Shown here: positions 26,243-36,077 of the stretch, in pieces
Layout: every line of letters starts with the position of its first letter
Position numbering within the stretch: the stretch's first letter is position 1
From: Caldilineaceae bacterium
GTDB lineage: Bacteria > Chloroflexota > Anaerolineae > Caldilineales > Caldilineaceae
Length of the DNA: 64,000 nt
NCBI GenBank assembly: GCA_022823185.1
Contig: JAJDXQ010000025.1
Location: 62,001 to 126,000 of the forward strand
Direction of reading: 5' to 3'
Position numbers and translations under genes: made by a program
Notes under the pieces: generated by a model
The model's input: only the letters and a program-made list of their open reading frames with translations
Told to the model about the DNA's origin: nothing
The model's database searches: none

Positions 26243-28975
26243 ATGGAGTTGCGCGACTATCCCCGCCCTGCAGAAGATACAGGTATTGGCGTCCACTGGC
26301 GCGCCGGCGCGGTCGCGCCCGAGATTGTGGAGGCGTTCTGGCTGGGGGAGTTGATCGAGCTGGGCGTGAAGTGGGTGAAGATCGGGGACCAGCGGGGTGC
26401 GAAGCGGTTGGCGCGGACGCTGCTGACCGCTGAGATCATGCCGGTGGTTGAGATTGCGCGGGAGGCGCCGGGGCCGGGCGCGTTTTCCGCGGCGGAACTG
26501 GAAGCGGTGGAGGATCTGGTCGCGGCGGGCGTGCGCTACTTTGCGTTTGACAGCGAGCCGGACCGGGCGGCCCATTGGGGGCGGGCGGGGGCGCCGGCGG
26601 ATGCGCTGGCGCTGACCGCGCGGGCGGCGGCCGCGAACATGGCGGCCATTCTGGAGCGGGGCGGAATGCCGGCGATCCCGGCGCTGACGCCGGAAGGAGA
26701 CTGGCGGCTGGTCGAGGAGATTGCGCGCGCTGGCGGCGATGCGCTGTTCGACGAGCCGGTCTGGCTGGCGATCCACAACGATACGAGCATCTGGCCGCCG
26801 GGCTTTCCTGATAACGCGGACGGTGACGCGCGCGCGCCGCGCGGGCGCGAGTTTTACGCGGCCTTGGCGGCTGAGGCGTGGCAGGGGGGCCCGCTGGCGG
26901 AGATCGACGACCCGGACCGTCGGATGGCGGACAGTGGAGAGAAGCCGTCCGAACGGGATGGAGGCGCGACGGCCGGGGACGGGCCTGCCGGCTGGCGGGC
27001 GAAGCTGGACGCGGCGCTGGCAGAGCGGGGCGAGGGCCAGCCGGAGACTCCCCAGCCGAAAACGCCCCTGCCGCGGCAGCGGGCGCGCTGGCGGGCCCTT
27101 GAAGCGCTGAACGAGGAGGCGGCGCGCCTGATCGGGCGCAGCCTGCCGATCCTCTCGACGGCCAGCGGCTACCTGATGAACGAGCGTGCCCATGCGCGCG
27201 ACCCTGCGACCACGCCGGCGCTGCATACGGCGCAGACGCTGGAGATCTGCCGGGCGATGATGGGAACGAGCCGGTACCTGCCCCCGGCGCCGGACTATTA
27301 TTTCTGCACGGCCTTCTGTTTGCTGGCGCATGACGCGCTGCAGAGCGAAGGTTCGGTTGACGAGCGGAACGCGTGGTATGGCCCGCTGCATCCGGAGGAG
27401 AGGCGAGAGGAGAGCGGAGAGGAGAGAGAGCCGCCGGCGGGGCCTGCTCCCGTCGCTGAGACGTTCGGGTGGTCGACGCGGCCGATCGTTCCTCTGTTGA
27501 AAGCGGAGCCCAAGCAGCCGCGGCCGCGGGGAGGGAGTACGCCTGCGGCCCCGGTTCCCAGATGGCGCGACGGAACGCGGCCGGCGGGGGACGGCGTGTT
27601 GAGCGGCAAGGTGCGGGGCGGGGCCGGCGCGCGGGTCCGGCTTACGCACAGGGACGGTTTCGCGTACGAATCGATCGCCAGGACGAACGGCGTCTACCGT
27701 TTTGTCGATCTGCCGGCGGGCCGCTACAGCCTGGAGGTGACCGACCCTGCCGGCAGCCGCGAAGAGGCGCTCGATATCGGGCCGGGCCAGGAGATAGCGC
27801 GCGACCTGGCGGCCTATGGCTGGGGCTATGAGATCGAGCAGCGGCCTGCGGCGCGCGGGCGCATGTTGACCTTCGGAGTGGAGGGTTTGGCGAACGACGA
27901 TGCCGGCGCGCTGGCGTTGCGTATCAGCGACAGCAGGGGAGAGGGCCGGGTGGCGCCCCTGGCGCGCAGCACGCAGGGGCAGACGGCGTCCTGCGAGGTG
28001 GGGCCGCTGGACGTCGACAGCTACCGGCTGGAGCCATTGGGGTTGCCCAACAGCGGGCCAGCGCCGCTGCAGTGCCGGGTCCCGATTGACCAGGGGATGG
28101 CGACCGACGTGCAGTTTGTTTACGCCCATGATGAGAAGAGGGCCGCGCCGCGGGCGTCGGCGATCAGCGGGACGGTGGAGGGCGGGGCGGGCTGCACGGT
28201 GCGGCTGCGGGCGGAAGAGTCGGGGGCGGGGCCGAGCGAACGATTTGCCGAGGCGGATGGAGACGGCCGCTATGCTTTCAGCGGGCTGCCGGCGGGCCGG
28301 TATTATGTGGATGTGATGCAGAGGCGGCTGCTGAGCTGGCCGGGCCCGCTTGCCTTGGACGGACGCAACCGGCCGCGCTGCGATCTTGCGCTGCTGCCGG
28401 AGGAGACGCTGCCGGCGCCGCGGGATCCGGCGGCGCTGCAAGGCCAGACGCAGCCTGTTGCCGCTGCCGGGCCGACGCGCGTTACGCAGCCGGCGGGCGG
28501 CGGCGCGCCGGCCGCGCGGCTGGTTGCGCTGGTGGACGCGCGGGGGCAGCGCTACGTGACGCAGGTGGACCCGGCGGGCGAGTTCAGGTTTGAAAGCCTG
28601 CCAGCGGGGGATTACGACCTTTACGCCGATGTTTACGGAAGCCGGGGGATCCACCTGGAGGCGGGCGACCGGCTCAGCATTCAGATGTGGCAGGACGAGG
28701 CGGGATGGAGCCAGCATGTCCGCATACGGACGGCGGCGAGCAGGCCGGGCATGATCCGCGTGCAGTGGACCGCGGGGACGGCGGTTACGTTTACGGTGAT
28801 GGACGCGGGCAGCGGCGAGGCAGAGCAGAGCGAGGCGGAGGAGAATCGGCGCTGGGCGGAATTCGGGCCGTTGCCGCCGGGCGTCTACCTGGCGCACAGC
28901 CCGGAGTTGGGCGTGGGCGCAGAGGTGGCGCTGGCGGCAGGCGAGGCGGCGGTTGTTTCGTTTGTTCGTCTGTAA
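26243..28975 (+). CDS. Large protein: TIM-barrel-like N-terminus and carboxypeptidase-regulatory-like repeats
   Basis: 910 residues. There is no signal peptide. The first 400 residues have alternating strands and helices (LGVKWVKIGDQ, MPVVEIARE, GVRYFAFDSEPD, GMPAIPALTPE, PVWLAIHND), consistent with a glycosidase-like TIM barrel; no named family is clear. From about residue 450 there are at least three beta-sandwich repeats of the carboxypeptidase-regulatory/Cna-B type (VYRFVDLPAGRYSLEVTDPA, RYAFSGLPAGRYYVDVMQR, FRFESLPAGDYDLYADVYG). Such repeats often bind carbohydrate or act as spacers. A minus-strand open frame of 911 codons covers the same DNA, but the plus-strand product has the domain repeats and is the real one. 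Confidence 0.85.
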   Translation: MELRDYPRPAEDTGIGVHWRAGAVAPEIVEAFWLGELIELGVKWVKIGDQRGAKRLARTLLTAEIMPVVEIAREAPGPGAFSAAELEAVEDLVAAGVRYFAFDSEPDRAAHWGRAGAPADALALTARAAAANMAAILERGGMPAIPALTPEGDWRLVEEIARAGGDALFDEPVWLAIHNDTSIWPPGFPDNADGDARAPRGREFYAALAAEAWQGGPLAEIDDPDRRMADSGEKPSERDGGATAGDGPAGWRAKLDAALAERGEGQPETPQPKTPLPRQRARWRALEALNEEAARLIGRSLPILSTASGYLMNERAHARDPATTPALHTAQTLEICRAMMGTSRYLPPAPDYYFCTAFCLLAHDALQSEGSVDERNAWYGPLHPEERREESGEEREPPAGPAPVAETFGWSTRPIVPLLKAEPKQPRPRGGSTPAAPVPRWRDGTRPAGDGVLSGKVRGGAGARVRLTHRDGFAYESIARTNGVYRFVDLPAGRYSLEVTDPAGSREEALDIGPGQEIARDLAAYGWGYEIEQRPAARGRMLTFGVEGLANDDAGALALRISDSRGEGRVAPLARSTQGQTASCEVGPLDVDSYRLEPLGLPNSGPAPLQCRVPIDQGMATDVQFVYAHDEKRAAPRASAISGTVEGGAGCTVRLRAEESGAGPSERFAEADGDGRYAFSGLPAGRYYVDVMQRRLLSWPGPLALDGRNRPRCDLALLPEETLPAPRDPAALQGQTQPVAAAGPTRVTQPAGGGAPAARLVALVDARGQRYVTQVDPAGEFRFESLPAGDYDLYADVYGSRGIHLEAGDRLSIQMWQDEAGWSQHVRIRTAASRPGMIRVQWTAGTAVTFTVMDAGSGEAEQSEAEENRRWAEFGPLPPGVYLAHSPELGVGAEVALAAGEAAVVSFVRL

Positions 28976-28988
28976 CCGCTAAGCCAAA

Positions 28989-29010
28989 ACTGCAGTGGTC
29001 AGTGGTCAGT
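28989..29010 (+). repeat. Dispersed GTGGTCAGTGGTC repeat, copy 2
   Basis: The first 20 bases are identical to 18201-18220; the copy lies 14 bases after the stop of the preceding gene. Confidence 0.7.
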
Positions 29011-29170
29011 AACGGCGGTGGTTCGTGGTCGGGGGCCTATTGGCGGGGGCAGTGATAGTTGGGGATGGGCTGGGGCTGGGTGGGCCCGTCTCGGGTGGGC
29101 TGGCCGACCTGAGGGGAACATTGTATACCACTGACGAAGGGCTTTTGCAGACGTCGATGGAAGGTAAGGG

Positions 29171-30526
29171 GTGGCGCGAGTGACGGGGAAAAGACGTAGA
29201 TGGGCGGCGGGCCGGTTGGTGCTTTTTGTGTTGCTGCTGGGCGCGGGGCTGGTGTGGGCGGGCTGCGGCGGAGACAGCGGCGACGCGGCGGAGGGGGGAG
29301 AAGAGGAGGTGACGGTAGCGGTGACGCCGCCGAGGCCGGTCCTGCGCTGGATGGGGCCGGCCTTTGTGCGGCCGGTGGACAGGGAGATCGCGGCGCGGTG
29401 CGCCGATGCGGTGGGAATGCCGATCGAACTGCTGCCGGCGCCGGCGAATCCGCTGGACCGCCTGGGGCTGTACCGGCAGTTTTTGCCGGCGGGGTCGGAC
29501 GACATCGATCTGATTGATTTCGATGTGATCTGGTCGGGCGCGCTGGCCCGTCATCTGCTGGATTTGGGGCCGCATCTTTCGGCGGAGGAGCGGGGCCGGT
29601 ATTTCCCGATCTACCTGGAGAACAACAGCGTGGGGGATGCGCTGGTGGGGCTGCCCCAGATGGGTGACATCGGGCTGCTCTATTACCGGACGGACCTGCT
29701 GGAGAAGTACGGGTTCGCTGGGCCGCCGGAGACGTGGCGCGAGCTGGAGGAGATGGCCGCGGCGATCCAGGAGGGGGAGCGGGCCGGGAACGCGGCGTTC
29801 TGGGGCTATGTGTGGCAGGGCAATGTGTATGAGGGGCTGACGGTGAATGCGCTGGAGTGGCAGGCGAGCATGGGCGGCGAGCTGCTGGTTGATGCGGACG
29901 GGCGGCTGGCCGTGGACGACGGCGCGACGGCGCGGGCGCTGGAGAGGGCCGCGGCGTGGGTGGGCGGGATCAGTCCGCCGGAGGTGACGGTTTTTCAGGA
30001 GGAGGATGCGCGGGCCATGTTCCAGAACGGCAATGCGGCCTTTATGCGCAACTGGCCGTATGCGTATGGGCTGGGGCAGGCGGAGGACAGCCCGATTCGC
30101 GACCGGTTCGGCGTGACGCGTATGCCGAGGGGCGAGGGCGAGGCAGGGCGGCACGCGAGCGTGGTTGGGGGGCAGCAGATTGGGGTGAGCGGTTACAGCC
30201 GTTATCCGGAAGCGGCGGCGGATGCGGCGCGCTGTCTTACGGATGCGGCCGCGCAGCGGCGGCGCGCGCTGGCCGACGGGACGCCGCCGGCGATTGCGGC
30301 GCTGTACGAGGATGCAGAGGTGCAGGCGCGCATTGGGGCGGCGGCGCAGATTGCGCAGAGCCTGGCGGAGCACGCGGTGGCGCGGCCTGCCGCGAGGACG
30401 GGCGAGCACTATACGGAGATTTCGCTGGTCTATTTTATCGAAGTGAACCGTGTGCTGACAGGCGAGCAGGACGCCGCAAGCGCGGTGGCGCGGATTGGCG
30501 AGCAGGTCCGGGCGCGGGTGGAGTGA
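29171..30526 (+). CDS. ABC-transporter extracellular solute-binding lipoprotein (family 1)
   Basis: 451 residues from GTG 29171 (AAGG 6 bases upstream). The N-terminus is a lipoprotein signal: basic GKRRRWAAGRL, a hydrophobic run, and the lipobox WAGC at about residues 29-32. The mature part is a type 2 periplasmic-binding fold of the sugar-binding family (IDLIDFDVIWSGALARHLLD, GLPQMGDIGLLYYRTDLLEK, YGFAGPPETWREL, AFMRNWPYAY). It would sit on the outside of the membrane and deliver a sugar or oligosaccharide to an ABC importer. No permease or ATPase gene is adjacent, so the partner is elsewhere. Confidence 0.92.
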   Translation: MARVTGKRRRWAAGRLVLFVLLLGAGLVWAGCGGDSGDAAEGGEEEVTVAVTPPRPVLRWMGPAFVRPVDREIAARCADAVGMPIELLPAPANPLDRLGLYRQFLPAGSDDIDLIDFDVIWSGALARHLLDLGPHLSAEERGRYFPIYLENNSVGDALVGLPQMGDIGLLYYRTDLLEKYGFAGPPETWRELEEMAAAIQEGERAGNAAFWGYVWQGNVYEGLTVNALEWQASMGGELLVDADGRLAVDDGATARALERAAAWVGGISPPEVTVFQEEDARAMFQNGNAAFMRNWPYAYGLGQAEDSPIRDRFGVTRMPRGEGEAGRHASVVGGQQIGVSGYSRYPEAAADAARCLTDAAAQRRRALADGTPPAIAALYEDAEVQARIGAAAQIAQSLAEHAVARPAARTGEHYTEISLVYFIEVNRVLTGEQDAASAVARIGEQVRARVE

Positions 30527-31033
30527 GAGGAGTGAGTGGCGGTTTTGAGGTCTATTGAATCGGGGGCAGGTCAGCGCTTCGCGCTCTGATTTCAACCGGT
30601 CCTACTCACCGAAATGCACCTTATTTTTCCCGCTCCGTGGTCTAAATATTGGGGCCAACCTCACCCACACGAGACCAAGAGTACTTGCATTTCGAAACAG
30701 CGGTGCAGAACAATGTGTTCCAATCACGATGCCATCGCGAAGAGGTCATATTTGCGAATGGGATCCACATAAGAAAGAGATTTGGGATTCATCCTCCCTA
30801 TAATTGCGACTTTGCAACTGGAAGAACATATCCTAGAATGAAGGCCTAGCTGTAACCATGAATTCAAGGCAGCTTAACGCCGAGATAGACCTTGTTGCCA
30901 TTGAATCGGTTAATAGCGGATGCCCTAAAAGCAGTTTCGCGTACGGAAGCGACCGGAAGGCGGGAAAGTCCTTACTGGAAACTGTGGCAAGGGTATATCG
31001 AGCCTTTACCTTAACAACCTATGGGAGGGAAAT
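30527..31033. other. Intergenic region with insertion-sequence end relics
   Basis: No gene is supported. GGGGGCAGGTCA at 30562-30573 is identical to the right inverted repeat of the small IS3-like element at 41662-41779. A second block at about 30620-30668 (minus-strand form GGTTGGCCCCAATATTTAGA) matches 44752-44795. Both look like ends of lost insertion sequences. The upstream signals of the 31034 gene are at the right end. Confidence 0.5.
30562..30573 (+). repeat. Solo IS3-type inverted-repeat end
   Basis: GGGGGCAGGTCA, the same 12 bases as at 41768-41779. No partner TGACCTGCCCCC end was found nearby. Confidence 0.5.
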
Positions 31034-31579
31034 ATGAGTGTCCCAATAAGTCAGTTGCATTGGCAACTGGCAGGTGAGTTAGAGTATCCATGGGAGGCAG
31101 AACTCCTTAATGGATCGCGGCACTGGTCATGTAAGTTGGAAAGACACTCCTTGCACGTCGACCCAGAACCAAACGACTTGTTCAGCTTTTCCGTTGCCGA
31201 CTTGGAAGGTGACAGAATTCGGTCTGAATATGACTTTCCCGATGAGGAAAGCGCATTGAAGGCTGCCGAAAGTCAATGGGAGAATTGCCTCAAACCTATT
31301 CCCCGTCTGTCTGGAAAGGGACAGACCTTCAAGTGGAACACCGTCGAAAAAGGATCTGCATCAGAGTGTCGAATTGGCATGAGGAACTCAATTCTTTTGC
31401 AGACTTTCCGAGATGAGGAGAGTGGCTTCTGGTCTTCCTGTGCTTACTGTCAGAACGTGCTTCTACTTGAAGAATTGGAGGAGTGGAAAACGAACAACGA
31501 CGCACAGCTTATGCTGGAGCAGTGGTACAAGGACAATGCGGTCCACTTGTTAAATGTCCACTCACTTCGATCTAAGTGA
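31034..31579 (+). CDS. Protein of unknown function
   Basis: 181 residues from ATG 31034 with a strong GGGAGGG site 4 bases upstream, and followed by a clear terminator, so it is a real, separately transcribed gene. It is acidic and rich in tryptophan and glutamate. A C-x2-C pair (SSCAYCQNVLLL) lies near residue 135. There is no signal peptide or membrane segment and I recognise no family. It lies between IS relics and has lower GC than the genes to its left, which suggests it arrived with mobile DNA. Confidence 0.65.
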   Translation: MSVPISQLHWQLAGELEYPWEAELLNGSRHWSCKLERHSLHVDPEPNDLFSFSVADLEGDRIRSEYDFPDEESALKAAESQWENCLKPIPRLSGKGQTFKWNTVEKGSASECRIGMRNSILLQTFRDEESGFWSSCAYCQNVLLLEELEEWKTNNDAQLMLEQWYKDNAVHLLNVHSLRSK

Positions 31580-31614
31580 TCTTAGGTTGACACATTCTCC
31601 GGTCGCATGAACAG

Positions 31615-31649
31615 AAGGCGCTTCGGCTCAATGCCGGTGCGCCTTTTTT
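31615..31649 (+). terminator. Rho-independent terminator after the 31034 gene
   Basis: An aaggcgc / gcgcctt stem with an inner cggc / gccg pair, followed by a run of T (31644-31649). It lies 36 bases after the stop codon. Confidence 0.85.
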
Positions 31650-31683
31650 GTATTTTAATGCAAGTTTAATTTGACACTAAGAG

Positions 31684-32220
31684 TTATTCGTACTTTGGGT
31701 CGAGTTCAAATTGAGGCCATAGACGTGTTACGACCTGATAGGGAAGGGCGTTGAAACGGCGGATGAAGGCTCTGTAGGCGTCGAAAAGATGATGCATGGA
31801 CTGATGGCAGTGGTTGCGTTTGACCGCTTCTTGCATCCAGCGCCCGAGATTCTGAATCGAAATGAGGTCGGGTTTGTAGGCAGACAACGAACTAGGAGTG
31901 AAACCGAGTTTGGCGCCGGCAGCTTGTCCTGACTTTGCCCCATGCCAGGTGGCGCCGCCCCAAATGATCATGCCGTCGCCCGGCCGCCTTCAGTAATCCG
32001 GTCCGCGCATGTCCGTACCGTGCCACTGGTGAAGCCGAAAGAAAGCGCCGGCTTCGCAGACTGGCGGCTCTGCCCAATCCGTGCGCCTTCTCCGAATTGT
32101 GACCTGAAACATCCCAAAGTCGAAAAAAAACGCGTTTGAGCGGACATTGCGGACATTTTTATGAACAGATTCATAAAAGTACACGGTCGTCATAGCCATT
32201 CTTCGTATTCTTTCTGAAGT
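31684..32220 (-). pseudogene. Degraded IS630-family transposase
   Basis: The last 95 residues are readable on the minus strand: SAYKPDLISIQNLGRWMQEA corresponds to the YSPDLNPIE...W motif that carries the last catalytic acidic residue of IS630 transposases, here degenerate. FDAYRAFIRRFNALPYQ and VVTRLWPQFELDPKYE form the C-terminus. Upstream (31972-32220) the frame is broken and only scattered peptides remain. The relic at 60-200 has the same C-terminus, so at least two copies of this IS type once existed here. Confidence 0.7.
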
Positions 32221-32461
32221 AAGTTCAATTTGAAACCGCGAATTTTCATGCCCGCTCAAGGACAGCAAAGCAGAAGCGCAGCCTGCGTCTGCATTTTTGG
32301 CAAACCCCAGTTCCTGTTTGGAATGCCTGCCTGCGTGATAAACAACTGTTCTGGCTAACGATTTGCGAAATACTGGCTGATAGTTTCTGATTGCTAAACG
32401 TCATTTGAATTCAGAGTTTGAAGGTTCCTTCGAAGAAGCATCGTCACCGGGATGACGCGAC

Positions 32462-35005
32462 ATGAGAGAAGCAACTGCACGGATCAAGATAAACCGGCTG
32501 CTCGAGTCGGCAGGTTGGCGTTTCTTCGCCGAGGAAGATAGTCCGGCCAATATCCGGCTTGAGGCAGGTGTTACGCTCAAGAGTTCGGACCTGGACGGGT
32601 TGGGCGAGGACTTTGAGAAGACAGGCAAGGGCTATGTCGATTTCCTATTGCTCGACAGCCATGGCTTTCCGCTCATTGTCCTGGAGGCCAAGTCAGAGGA
32701 CAGGAACCCGCTGGCAGGCAAGGAGCAGGCGCGGCGGTACGCCCGTTCACAGAACTGCCGCTTCGTCATCCTTTCCAACGGGAATCTGCACTACTTTTGG
32801 GACCTGGAGCGCGGCAATCCTTACATCATTACAACCTTTCCTTCACCCGATTCGGTCGCAGGCTACCAGCGGGTCACGCCAAACCCGCAGAGATTGATCG
32901 ATGAGCGCGTGGAGGCGGACTACATCGTTCTCAGCCAGCGCCCGAACTACGCGTCGGCGGCGGCGTGGAAGAACGAGAACGAGCGGCCCGCTTTCATCGC
33001 GACCGGCGGCCTGCGCTTTTTGCGCGACTACCAGCTGAGGGCCGTTCACGCCTTGCAACGCTCGCTTGCGGAGGGCAATGACCGCTTCCTGTTCGAAATG
33101 GCGACCGGGACCGGCAAGACGCTCACCGCGGCGGCCATCATAAAGCTGTTCCTGCGTACGGGAAATGCCAGCCGCGTGCTCTTTCTGGTGGACCGCCTGG
33201 AACTTGAGGAGCAGACGAGAAAGGTCTTTACCGCGCTGCTCTCCGCCGACTTCCAGACGGTGGTATACAAGGAGCGCCGCGACGATTGGCGTTCCGCCGA
33301 AATTGTAGTCAGCACGGTGCAGTCGCTGCTTTTCAACAACAAGTACCAGTCGCTCTTTTCGCCCACCGACTTCGACCTCGTGATCTCCGACGAGGCGCAC
33401 CGCTCGATCAGCGGCAACGCCCGCTCCGTGTTCGACTACTTCGTCGGCTATAAGCTGGGCTTGACCGCAACGCCGCGGGACTATCTGAAGAAAACGGAGA
33501 GCGCGGGGACCGGCGTTCGTGATCCGAGGGAGATGGAGCGCCGCCTGCTGCTGGACACCTACCGGACTTTCGGCTGCGAGAGCGGGCAGCCTACCTTTCG
33601 TTATTCGCTGCTGGACGGGGTGCGCGACGGCTACCTGATCAATCCCACGGTTGTGGACGCGCGCACCAATGTGACGACGCAGCTGCTGGCGGAGGAAGGG
33701 TTCATCGTCTCCGTCACCGACGACACCGGAGAGGAACAGGAACAAACATACAAACAGCGCCAGTTCGAGAAGCAGTTCTTTTCCGACGCGACCAACGAAG
33801 TCTTTTGTCAGACCTTTTTGAAGCACGGTTTGCGCGATCCCGTCAGCAACGAGTTCGGCAAGTCGATCGTCTTTGCGGTCAGCCAGCACCACGCGGCGAG
33901 GCTGACGCAGACCCTGAACGAGATGGCCGACATCATCTATCCGGGCAGGTATCGGTCTAACTTCGCCGTGCAGGTGACTTCGCAGATCGCAGAGGCGCAG
34001 CAGTTCACGATAAGGTTTGCCAACAACAATCTGATGGGGGCAGGCAACTTTTTGCCTGAATACCGCACCAGCACGGCTCGCGTCTGCGTCACCGTCGGTA
34101 TGATGACGACCGGATATGACTGCACCGACATCCTGAACCTGGGCCTGTTCCGGCCCGTTTTCTCGCCGACCGACTTTGTTCAGATCAAGGGGCGGGGCAC
34201 GCGGCGGCACAGTTTTCTGGAGCAGTTGCGCGACGAGAGGCTCAAGGAGGAGGTAGCCAAGCCGGAAAAGACAGAGTTCAAACTCTTCGACTTTTTCGGA
34301 AACTGTGAGTACTTCGAGACCGAGTTCAACTATGACGAGGAACTCAAGTTGCCGGTTATCACGGGCGGCGACCCGGATGGGGATGGGCCGATCGGGCCGG
34401 TGATTGCGCTTGGCGCTTTCGAGTTCATGGGCCGTGACAACCTTACAGTACTCCGCGAAGAGACGGTCGGACCGGAAGGGATGAAGATCGACCGGATGCT
34501 GTTCGAGAGGTTCACGGATACGGTGCGGGCGAATGAAACCATTGTCCAGGCGGTGGAAGCGGGCCAGTGGGACCGCGTGATCGACTATGTGAACCGCGAG
34601 GTCATGGACAAACCGGAGGAGTACTATACGCTGGCCAAGCTGCGCAAGGCCGCGGCTGTGGACCGGCGTCTCACGCTGCGGGAGATCCTGGAAAAGGTCT
34701 TTGACATTATTCCCAGGTTCAAGTCCAAGGACGAGTTGCTGGAGGAGGAGTTCGCCAAGTTTGTCGCCGACCATCAGCCGGAGGAGGCGGGCGAGGCAGA
34801 GGCGATCCCGGTAATCCGGGCCTATTTCAAGGCGTACGCCACCAGCGAGGAGGTCCGGCAGATCGTAGCCAGCCGTCAGCTCACCCGGCTTGCGACCAAT
34901 GCCTCGCTTTCGCTGGATGACTACGCGCGCGTGCCGAACAAGTACCGCTTGCTCGTACCAGAGTATATCAAGGACTACGTTTCCCTGAATCAGTTTGCGG
35001 CATGA
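32462..35005 (+). CDS. hsdR: Type I restriction enzyme R subunit
   Basis: 847 residues. HsdR supplies the DNA translocase and nuclease of a type I restriction complex. The N-terminal nuclease shows VDFLLLDSHGFPLIVLEAKS (PD-(D/E)xK core, about residues 60-80). Helicase motifs follow: Walker A FEMATGTGKTLTA (about 215-225), DEAH box VISDEAHRS (about 305), GLTATPRD, and motif VI QIKGRGTRR (about 575). The C-terminal region is the helical part that contacts the methylase. It is of the EcoEI type by length and order. The partner hsdMS gene lies 2.2 kb downstream, separated by three small genes of unknown function. Confidence 0.95.
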   Translation: MREATARIKINRLLESAGWRFFAEEDSPANIRLEAGVTLKSSDLDGLGEDFEKTGKGYVDFLLLDSHGFPLIVLEAKSEDRNPLAGKEQARRYARSQNCRFVILSNGNLHYFWDLERGNPYIITTFPSPDSVAGYQRVTPNPQRLIDERVEADYIVLSQRPNYASAAAWKNENERPAFIATGGLRFLRDYQLRAVHALQRSLAEGNDRFLFEMATGTGKTLTAAAIIKLFLRTGNASRVLFLVDRLELEEQTRKVFTALLSADFQTVVYKERRDDWRSAEIVVSTVQSLLFNNKYQSLFSPTDFDLVISDEAHRSISGNARSVFDYFVGYKLGLTATPRDYLKKTESAGTGVRDPREMERRLLLDTYRTFGCESGQPTFRYSLLDGVRDGYLINPTVVDARTNVTTQLLAEEGFIVSVTDDTGEEQEQTYKQRQFEKQFFSDATNEVFCQTFLKHGLRDPVSNEFGKSIVFAVSQHHAARLTQTLNEMADIIYPGRYRSNFAVQVTSQIAEAQQFTIRFANNNLMGAGNFLPEYRTSTARVCVTVGMMTTGYDCTDILNLGLFRPVFSPTDFVQIKGRGTRRHSFLEQLRDERLKEEVAKPEKTEFKLFDFFGNCEYFETEFNYDEELKLPVITGGDPDGDGPIGPVIALGAFEFMGRDNLTVLREETVGPEGMKIDRMLFERFTDTVRANETIVQAVEAGQWDRVIDYVNREVMDKPEEYYTLAKLRKAAAVDRRLTLREILEKVFDIIPRFKSKDELLEEEFAKFVADHQPEEAGEAEAIPVIRAYFKAYATSEEVRQIVASRQLTRLATNASLSLDDYARVPNKYRLLVPEYIKDYVSLNQFAA

Positions 35006-35267
35006 ACAGTGCTCCCGGCTCGCCACAAGCACAGAGAGACGAAAGACCGCCTATTCCATTCGATAAAGATGAAAGTGGTATACTCTGGAGGAATCACCGA
35101 GTGACAGGCACTCTATGGAAGACAGCACGCAGTGAACAAAGGGAATCTGGCCTGTCGTCATAAGAGTGTAAGCCTGGCGTGTGCTTGGGAGTGGGTTCAC
35201 ATCATGTAGGGGAAAGAATCTTTCCTTTTCTACGACTGGGCCCACTTCATGTTATGGAGGCGAGACA

Positions 35268-36077
35268 GTGAGCGCTGATCCAGAACCTGGAAGATTTTTC
35301 GGTGACCACCGGCAGGGAGAGATCCCGAAGCGCAGTTACCGGAATCCCCCTGTAGTCGAAGCGCTTTGCGAAATCTACTTTGCCGAATCGTCTTGGGATG
35401 ACACTGTGCCCGGCGCCTTTTACGAGAGAGTCAGATCCAGATTTCCCAGAAAGCAACGGAGAGAAACTCAAGAAGCCAGGATCACAATGGGGCCCGAAAC
35501 ATCGACGGCAGGCGTACAAAGGCTGCCACCGTGGATGCAGTTCCTCACCGAAGGCGGCAGCCTCATGATACAGGTCGCCGAGAATCTTGTCGTTGTCAAT
35601 CAGTTGCTCCCATATCGTCACTTTGAGAACTGGGAGCCTGTCATATATGAGATGCTGAACGTATACAATGAGGTAGCCCTTCCCGAGAGAATCGTTCGCA
35701 TTGGTCTGCGATATATCAACCGGATAGAAATTCCCGGGCCGATAATCCCTATGGAAGAGTACTTCAAAATCTATCCGAATCTTCCACCGTCCTTGGGAAA
35801 CAGGCACGGCGCCTTTCTCGTAAGAGTTGAGGTGCCCCAGGCAGAGCTTGAACATTCGGTGTTGATCACATTTGGCCCCGCTGATACACCGCAGCTTGCA
35901 GGGGAACCGCAGGCCTTCATGCTCGATCTTTACGACAGAGTCTCGCGGTCGTTAGAACCGAACGAGGCAGAATTGAAGAAGGAAGTGAGAACTGCCCATA
36001 GCAATGTAGTAATGGCATTCGAAGGTAGCATCACCGACCAGCTGCGCGACCTGTTAGGCGTGGAGGAACGAACGTGA
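35268..36077 (+). CDS. TIGR04255-family protein
   Basis: 269 residues from GTG 35268, set by GGAGG 7 bases upstream. The N-terminus SYRNPPVVEALCEIYF, followed by a PGAFYERVRSRFP motif and IVRIGLRYINRIEIP in the middle, matches the sporadically distributed TIGR04255 family. Members are found in scattered genomes, often near restriction or other defence genes, and have no known function. It is the first gene of a three-gene unit, and its stop overlaps the next start (GTGA). The unit sits between hsdR and the methylase-specificity gene. Confidence 0.8.
   Translation: MSADPEPGRFFGDHRQGEIPKRSYRNPPVVEALCEIYFAESSWDDTVPGAFYERVRSRFPRKQRRETQEARITMGPETSTAGVQRLPPWMQFLTEGGSLMIQVAENLVVVNQLLPYRHFENWEPVIYEMLNVYNEVALPERIVRIGLRYINRIEIPGPIIPMEEYFKIYPNLPPSLGNRHGAFLVRVEVPQAELEHSVLITFGPADTPQLAGEPQAFMLDLYDRVSRSLEPNEAELKKEVRTAHSNVVMAFEGSITDQLRDLLGVEERT

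Noticed and set aside
26162..28897. A 911-codon minus-strand open frame
   Set aside because: It is a shadow of the 26243 gene. Its translation is Arg/Pro-rich with no domains, while the plus-strand product has clear beta repeats.
29006..30595. A 529-codon minus-strand open frame
   Set aside because: Shadow of the solute-binding lipoprotein; rich in Arg and Pro with no motif.
32843..35032. A 729-codon minus-strand open frame over hsdR
   Set aside because: The plus strand encodes a complete HsdR with all helicase motifs; the opposite frame has none.
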